From positions 1 through 11,328 of the forward strand of contig JASFIT010000109.1 of assembly GCA_050122535.1 (NCBI GenBank): 11,328 nt of DNA. The letters are read 5' to 3'. Both the position numbers and the translations under genes were made by a program. The notes under the pieces were generated by a model. That model had not been told where the DNA came from. It made no database searches and saw only the letters and a list, made by a program, of their open reading frames with translations. This document shows, piece after piece, positions 7,267 to 11,328 of this stretch (position 1 is its first letter; each line of letters opens with the position of its first letter). The DNA is from JASFEQ01 sp050122535 (GTDB lineage Bacteria > Desulfobacterota > DSM-4660 > Desulfatiglandales > HGW-15).

Positions 7267-8141
7267 TAGATTCTCTCCTTCTCTGGCTGTAAGACGCCAA
7301 GGATTCCCTGTGGTCGCAGCAGGAGAGCGAGAAACAGGAGACCATACACCGCAAAATCCCTTGCCGAGGATCCGAGATAGGCCACACTCAGGACCTCTAT
7401 GATCCCAATAAACATGCCGCCCACGATCGCGCCCCTCAGATTTCCCATGCCGCCCACAATCATTGCGGCAATCCCCTTAATGCCTGGCTCCATGCCCATA
7501 AAGGGCGAGACGATGGAAAAACTCAAACCAAATATGATCCCGGCCGCTCCAGCGAGAGCCCCTGAAAAGAAGAAGGTCATGAGGATAATGAGATTGCTGT
7601 CAACCCCTAATATGTTGGCGGTATCTAGGCTCTCTGCAACGGAACGCATACCCCGCCCCAGCCTCGACCGCTGGATAAAGAGATCCAAGGCGACCATCAC
7701 TAAGACGGCAAGACCGAGTGTGAGGATTTGGGTTGATGAGATGAGAACAGGTCCGATATGAAAATTGACGGGTTCCATCCACTGGGGAAACTGTGTGCGT
7801 TCTGACCCAAAGAGATTCACGGCCGTGTTTTGAAAGAGAATGGAGAATCCGATCGTGCTGAGTAGAGGGACCAGGGGAGGTGCGTTTCTAAGGGGGCGAA
7901 AGGAGAAACGCTCTACGAGCAGGCAGGAAAACCCTGTGCAGACCATGGCGAGTGGAACGGCCAGGTAAAAGGGCAAACCCAGGTTCACAAAGGTGAGTCC
8001 AAAGATGGCCCCGAGCATAAATATCTCGCCAATGGCAAAATTGAGCATGTTCAAAATGCCCATAAGGAGCGTGAAGGCGATGGCAATCAGGGCATAGGTG
8101 CTGCCCAGCATGATGCCGTTAAAGATCTGTTGGATAAACAA
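7266..8141 (-). CDS. livH: Branched-chain amino acid-type ABC transporter permease LivH
   Basis: A 291-residue integral membrane permease. It opens with the typical LivH stretch QQIFNGIMLGSTYALIAI, keeps the NFAIGEIFMLGA motif (residues 34-45), and has the EAA-type loop that contacts the ATPases at about 161-183 (GRGMRSVAESLDTANILGVD), followed by the usual SGALAGAAGI membrane segment. The start is a TTG at 8141, with AAAGGAG 6 nt upstream embedded in the end of the RdhA-like gene; only 3 nt separate the genes. It is the first transporter gene of the cluster. No periplasmic binding protein lies next to it, as one would normally expect. Confidence 0.94.
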   Translation of the reverse strand: MFIQQIFNGIMLGSTYALIAIAFTLLMGILNMLNFAIGEIFMLGAIFGLTFVNLGLPFYLAVPLAMVCTGFSCLLVERFSFRPLRNAPPLVPLLSTIGFSILFQNTAVNLFGSERTQFPQWMEPVNFHIGPVLISSTQILTLGLAVLVMVALDLFIQRSRLGRGMRSVAESLDTANILGVDSNLIILMTFFFSGALAGAAGIIFGLSFSIVSPFMGMEPGIKGIAAMIVGGMGNLRGAIVGGMFIGIIEVLSVAYLGSSARDFAVYGLLFLALLLRPQGILGVLQPEKERI

Positions 8142-8144
8142 TCT

Positions 8145-9308
8145 TTACTCCTTTGCCTGATTCCTTATGAGGTCCATGACTGACTTGGCCTTACGACCGC
8201 CTTCCTTATAATCCAACCATTTCACCACGGGCCTTGGGCGTTTCCCTCGGACCACGTCATCCGCCCACAGGAGGAGCTTTCTCATGGCATGAGAATATCT
8301 GGCCGTCCATGAAAAGAATCTGTGATGTAAGACATCCGGTCGGTTCCATGGGCATACGGTTATGCAGCGGGCGCAATCATTCCACCGGTTGGGGTTTGAG
8401 ACCCAGAACCGTTGGCATGCACGATCATCAAGCTGCCACTTCTCTACGCCCCGGACCACTGTTTTATCCTCTTGGGGGATGGCCTGCGAAGGGCAATTCT
8501 TGGCACACTTCCCGCAGATCTCGCAGAATTCCACGGCACCCAAGTCAACAGGAGAATCCGCAGCCAGGGGAAGATCGGTCGTCACCGTGGAAAGCCGCAG
8601 CCGAGGGCCGTACTTGCGTGTTATAAGAATCCCGAGTCGACCCAGCTCTCCCAGCCCGGCCGCCTCGGCAATGGGAACGTGTTGGACCCACTCATTAATA
8701 AAGAAATGGGCCCTGGCTGGATATCCCAGTTCTCGGATATAGGCAGCGAGGGAGACCGCGACCCTGGCCGCGTTCAGATAGCCTAGGCCCACCTCCGCAT
8801 TGTCGATCCAGCCTGGCGCATAGCGCATACGGCGGTAGTCCATTTCCACGCCGATGGAGATGGCAGATTTGTGGGGCATCTGGATCTCCTGACCCGCCGT
8901 CCCCTTTGCAAAGTCGATCCGAAGTCCTGTGTGGCTGTACACATAAGCCTGGTTTAACGCACATATGCCGACCAAGTCCGCTCCGAGGAAGAGGGCAACC
9001 TCCTTAATATTCGAGGCCATGCTCTTCGTGTCATTGACCTCAATGCTGTTGGGATTTAAGGGGCCGTCTGCCACCTTTCGCCAGGATCGCATGGGCACGT
9101 TCTGGGGTCTGGTCTCAGGATAGAAGATGCGCCGAAAGGGATCTATGGATTCAGTCGTCCAGCGTTTCTGCACCTTCTCCCCCAAACCCCCTATGGCCGC
9201 TTGGGTGTGCATCTGGTTTCGTTGATCAAATTTCTCCTGAGGCGCTACGATTTTGGTGGTAGATTCTTGTCTCTTCCCCATGTTTTTCTGATTTCCCATC
9301 CAATGCAT
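8145..9308 (-). CDS. Reductive-dehalogenase-like (RdhA family) iron-sulfur protein without Tat signal
   Basis: A 387-residue protein resembling the catalytic subunit of corrinoid reductive dehalogenases. The middle keeps RdhA-type segments: FLGADLVGIC (107-116), VYSH (123-126), and GLGELGRLGILIT running into YGPRLRLSTVTTDLPL (218-248). Two ferredoxin-like motifs follow: C262-x2-C265-x2-C268-x3-C272-P, and C298-x13-C312-x2-C315-x3-C319-P. The KWQLDDRACQRFW stretch (290-302) between them is typical of RdhA rather than of epoxyqueuosine reductase QueG, the next-nearest family. No twin-arginine motif with a hydrophobic segment is present, and no RdhB anchor gene is nearby, so it should be cytoplasmic. 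The ATG at 9308 is 3 nt after the ligase stop but has no good Shine-Dalgarno site; Met4 or Met10 are alternatives, as conserved sequence starts only near residue 45. Dehalogenase activity is unproven. Confidence 0.82.
   Translation of the reverse strand: MHWMGNQKNMGKRQESTTKIVAPQEKFDQRNQMHTQAAIGGLGEKVQKRWTTESIDPFRRIFYPETRPQNVPMRSWRKVADGPLNPNSIEVNDTKSMASNIKEVALFLGADLVGICALNQAYVYSHTGLRIDFAKGTAGQEIQMPHKSAISIGVEMDYRRMRYAPGWIDNAEVGLGYLNAARVAVSLAAYIRELGYPARAHFFINEWVQHVPIAEAAGLGELGRLGILITRKYGPRLRLSTVTTDLPLAADSPVDLGAVEFCEICGKCAKNCPSQAIPQEDKTVVRGVEKWQLDDRACQRFWVSNPNRWNDCARCITVCPWNRPDVLHHRFFSWTARYSHAMRKLLLWADDVVRGKRPRPVVKWLDYKEGGRKAKSVMDLIRNQAKE
8148..8154 (-). promoter_or_regulatory. Shine-Dalgarno site supporting the livH TTG start
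   Basis: AAAGGAG on the minus strand, 6 nt before the TTG at 8141. It lies within the last codons of the RdhA-like gene and ties the transporter genes translationally to that enzyme gene. Confidence 0.8.
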
Positions 9309-9311
9309 TTC

Positions 9312-10640
9312 TTAAAAGGGCACATCCTCTCTCTCATCTAGAATTCTCTTGGCCTTGTGGTCCCACCTGGGAAGGCTCCCGTGCTCCAATATCTCCACGG
9401 ACGCGCGAATACCCAACCCTAGCTGTAGGGCCTTTTCCAGCTTTCCCTGAAATTCCTTATGAAATGCCGGCCCCAGTTCAGGTACCGGATCCAACTTCAC
9501 GATGATCTCATCCAGACCCTCCACCCTGGTGAATACCATCTGAAATTCGTCCACCTCTGCAAATTGGCGGACAATTTCTTCGATCCTGCTCGGGTACACA
9601 ATGACCCCTCGAATCTTCTTCATATCATCCAATCTGCCCAGCACACTTCCTTCCAGGCTAAAGAGGGTCCGTCCACATGGGCAGTCCCTATCAGCCACTT
9701 TCACCATGTCCCGGGTGCGATACCTCAAAAAGGGATGGGCCCGTCGCTCCAAATTCGTCAGAATGAGCTCACCCGTGCCCCCTGGCCTTACGGGCTCACC
9801 AGTCTGAAAATCGAGAACCTCCAGACAAACCCAGTCGTCGTTTATGTGGGTAAGTCCTGACTGGAATTCACAATTGAAGCCCCAAGGGCCAATCTCGGTG
9901 GAACCAATAAAATCGAAGGCCTTGCAACCGTAGGCATCTTCGATTTTCTTCACCACACTGGGGATACCGCCTCCTGGCTCTCCTGTATGCCAGCTGATGC
10001 GGATCTTCGCCTCTTTTTTTAGATCGATGCCCATCTTTTTTGCCTCTTCAGCCATGTAGAGGGCATAGGACGGGGTAGAACCCATAGCGGTGATCGGGTA
10101 GTTCACGAGGGTATGAATACGTTGTTCTGTCTTGAAGCCGCCCGTGGCAAAGAGGGTGCAACCTATCTCTTGCGCGGCATAGTATGATGCCCAAAATCCG
10201 ATAAATGGGCCGAATCCAAATGCGGGCATGACCATATCCGCCTTTCGGACGCCATAGGCATAGAGCATCCTGGCATGCATGTGGCAAAACTTGGTCCAAT
10301 CCTCTTCCGTGTCCACGACCCTGAGAGGTTGCCCAGTGGTCCCGGAAGTCTGATGGACTCGTTGGCATTCCTCAAAGGGCATGGTGAGCATGCTGCCCCA
10401 TGGAGGAAAGGCACTCTGGTCTTCCCTTAGATCCTCTTTCGTAATAAAAGGGAGAAGGGAAATATCTTCGAGGGATCGGATCTTATCCGGAGTAAGATTC
10501 GCTTCCTCAAATTTTCTTTTGTAAAAGGCGCTTTTTCCCCACGCGTGTTGGACGATTCTCTTCAGTTTTTCCTCTTGCAATCGCCTGATCTCGTCCCGCG
10601 AGGCGGTTTCTATCTCCGGATCATAATAACCGCTGTCCAT
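9312..10640 (-). CDS. Phenylacetate-CoA ligase-like AMP-forming acyl/aryl-CoA ligase (PaaK family)
   Basis: A 442-residue cytoplasmic ligase that would activate a carboxylic acid with ATP and CoA to its CoA thioester, releasing AMP and PPi. Motifs in order: nucleotide loop TSGTTGQP (98-105), GSTEIGPWG (246-254), YRTRD (307-311), a CPCGRT segment (C320, C322) usual in PaaK proteins, hinge GRLDDMKKIRG (335-345), and a C-terminal lysine-containing segment, HKAKRI (K429/K431). Length is typical of PaaK. I start it at the ATG at 10640 with GGAGG 7 nt upstream; a GTG at 10673 would overlap gntR and has no support. It lies 16 nt after gntR and 3 nt before the RdhA-like gene. PaaK-type ligases act on phenylacetate, benzoate-like and phthalate-like acids, so the substrate cannot be named. 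Confidence 0.92.
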   Translation of the reverse strand: MDSGYYDPEIETASRDEIRRLQEEKLKRIVQHAWGKSAFYKRKFEEANLTPDKIRSLEDISLLPFITKEDLREDQSAFPPWGSMLTMPFEECQRVHQTSGTTGQPLRVVDTEEDWTKFCHMHARMLYAYGVRKADMVMPAFGFGPFIGFWASYYAAQEIGCTLFATGGFKTEQRIHTLVNYPITAMGSTPSYALYMAEEAKKMGIDLKKEAKIRISWHTGEPGGGIPSVVKKIEDAYGCKAFDFIGSTEIGPWGFNCEFQSGLTHINDDWVCLEVLDFQTGEPVRPGGTGELILTNLERRAHPFLRYRTRDMVKVADRDCPCGRTLFSLEGSVLGRLDDMKKIRGVIVYPSRIEEIVRQFAEVDEFQMVFTRVEGLDEIIVKLDPVPELGPAFHKEFQGKLEKALQLGLGIRASVEILEHGSLPRWDHKAKRILDEREDVPF

Positions 10641-10647
10641 AACGCCC

Positions 10648-10652
10648 CCTCC
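10648..10652 (-). promoter_or_regulatory. Shine-Dalgarno site that sets the PaaK-like ligase start
   Basis: GGAGG, within a GGAGGGGG run, 7 nt before the ATG at 10640 in the 16-nt gap after gntR. It argues against the GTG at 10673. Confidence 0.8.
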
Positions 10653-10656
10653 ACGA

Positions 10657-11328
10657 CTAAAGTTCAATGTCACTCGTCATGAACGATTCGCGCCTCAATC
10701 CTTCCACGTAGTGCGCGACAGTCTTCTTTGTATCCTCCAAGTGAGACAGAATCGCTTCCTCTGCCTTCTTTGGATCATTGGATTGGAGTGCCTTTACAAT
10801 GAGTTCGTGCCCATCCCTGGTCACTTTCGCGATTTCGGGAACCCGAAGACAGAAGACGCGAAATCGCAGAGTGCGCTTAATGAGGATTTGGTTGAGTTCG
10901 TATAGGGTTTTGCTCCGTGCCGCCCTACTGAGTAGCTGATGGAACTCTGTATCAAGGTCAATCATTTTGTTCGTCAGGACACCTTTTAGCAGTTTGTCCA
11001 TTTCTTTAAGGTTGGCCTCAAGCCCTTTGAGTTCATCAGGCGTGATTCTTTCCGCCGCCAGCCTCACGATGATCCGCTCCACAGCTGCTCGCGCCATAAA
11101 AAGATCCACCACATCGCGCTCAGACATGTCTTCCACGATGTATCCAGCCCGCGGAATGGAATATACGCTGCCGTCAGAGACGAGCTTCTGTAAGGCCTCT
11201 CTCACGGGTGTCCTACTGACCCCCATCTGCTCGGCCAGGACTGACTCCACCAGTCGGGTTCCACTCGGTATTTTCCCCGTGATGATGGCCCAGTGAAGCT
11301 CCTTATAGACCTGTTCGGCCAGGGAGCC
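10657..11328 (-). CDS. GntR-family transcriptional regulator, FCD domain, 5' end cut by the window
   Basis: A DNA-binding regulator of the FadR subfamily. The frame is open from the stop at 10657 to the window edge, giving 223 residues. The visible start (SLAEQVYKELHWAIITGKI) is already inside the winged-helix domain, and the recognition helix VSRTPVREAL follows at about residues 37-46. A GTG at 11250 would remove half of this domain and is not the start; probably only a few residues are missing. The C-terminal all-helical FCD domain keeps likely metal/ligand residues D126, H130, H174 and H196. FCD regulators usually respond to small organic acids and often repress the operon they head. Here it precedes the ligase by 16 nt, so autoregulation together with the catabolic genes is likely (inference). 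Its promoter and operator lie outside the window. Confidence 0.92.
   Translation of the reverse strand, partial: GSLAEQVYKELHWAIITGKIPSGTRLVESVLAEQMGVSRTPVREALQKLVSDGSVYSIPRAGYIVEDMSERDVVDLFMARAAVERIIVRLAAERITPDELKGLEANLKEMDKLLKGVLTNKMIDLDTEFHQLLSRAARSKTLYELNQILIKRTLRFRVFCLRVPEIAKVTRDGHELIVKALQSNDPKKAEEAILSHLEDTKKTVAHYVEGLRRESFMTSDIEL

Noticed and set aside
9120..9150. Twin-arginine-like RRIFY at residues 59-63 of the RdhA-like protein
   Set aside because: It is not near the N-terminus, is not followed by a hydrophobic segment, and lacks the rest of the Tat consensus.
8145..9308. Assignment of the RdhA-like protein as epoxyqueuosine reductase QueG
   Set aside because: The second cluster motif (C298-x13-C312-x2-C315-x3-CP) with KWQLDDRACQRFW, and the GLGELGRLGILIT region continuing into DLPL, fit RdhA better. 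The operon context is also not tRNA modification. QueG remains the fallback.

Overview
All ten genes in this 11.3 kb window are on the minus strand and read toward position 1. The gene families suggest an anaerobic, probably deltaproteobacterial (Desulfobacterota-type) organism that degrades aromatic or similar organic acids. The set comprises a UbiD-family decarboxylase, a PaaK-type CoA ligase, a reductive-dehalogenase-like iron-sulfur protein and a Liv-type ABC importer. A GTCATTCC-type palindromic intergenic repeat fits the same kind of genome. The taxonomic call is inference from gene content; there is no rRNA or other marker.

In transcription order the layout is as follows. A GntR/FCD regulator (10657-11328) runs off the right edge and lacks its first residues. 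It is followed by a phenylacetate-CoA-ligase-like AMP-forming ligase (9312-10640), then a 387-residue RdhA-like protein with two [4Fe-4S] motifs and no Tat signal (8145-9308). Next come LivH and LivM permeases (7266-8141, 6403-7266), LivG and LivF ATPases (5645-6406, 4916-5644), a UbiD-family decarboxylase (3480-4889) and an FAD oxidoreductase of the phytoene-desaturase-like group (1875-3449). Gaps from gntR to this oxidoreductase are 30 nt or less, and several junctions overlap or abut, so this looks like one operon. A 390-nt gap (1485-1874) follows, holding a nested palindromic repeat and two candidate promoters. Beyond it lies a second, paralogous FAD oxidoreductase (1-1484) whose C-terminus is cut by the left edge.

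The genes can be read as a pathway, by inference. A carboxylic acid is imported by the Liv-type transporter, whose binding protein is not in the window. It is activated to a CoA thioester by the PaaK-like ligase, reduced (possibly dehalogenated) in the cytoplasm by the RdhA-like protein, decarboxylated by the UbiD enzyme, and further oxidised or reduced by the FAD enzymes, under control of the GntR/FCD regulator. The substrate cannot be read from the sequence. The unusual point is a signal-less RdhA-like protein, with no RdhB anchor, between a CoA ligase and a carboxylate-type importer and upstream of a UbiD decarboxylase.

Several obvious start codons look wrong. The decarboxylase and the ligase start at internal ATGs with strong Shine-Dalgarno sites. 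LivG starts at a TTG overlapping the livM stop. The regulator continues past the window edge.
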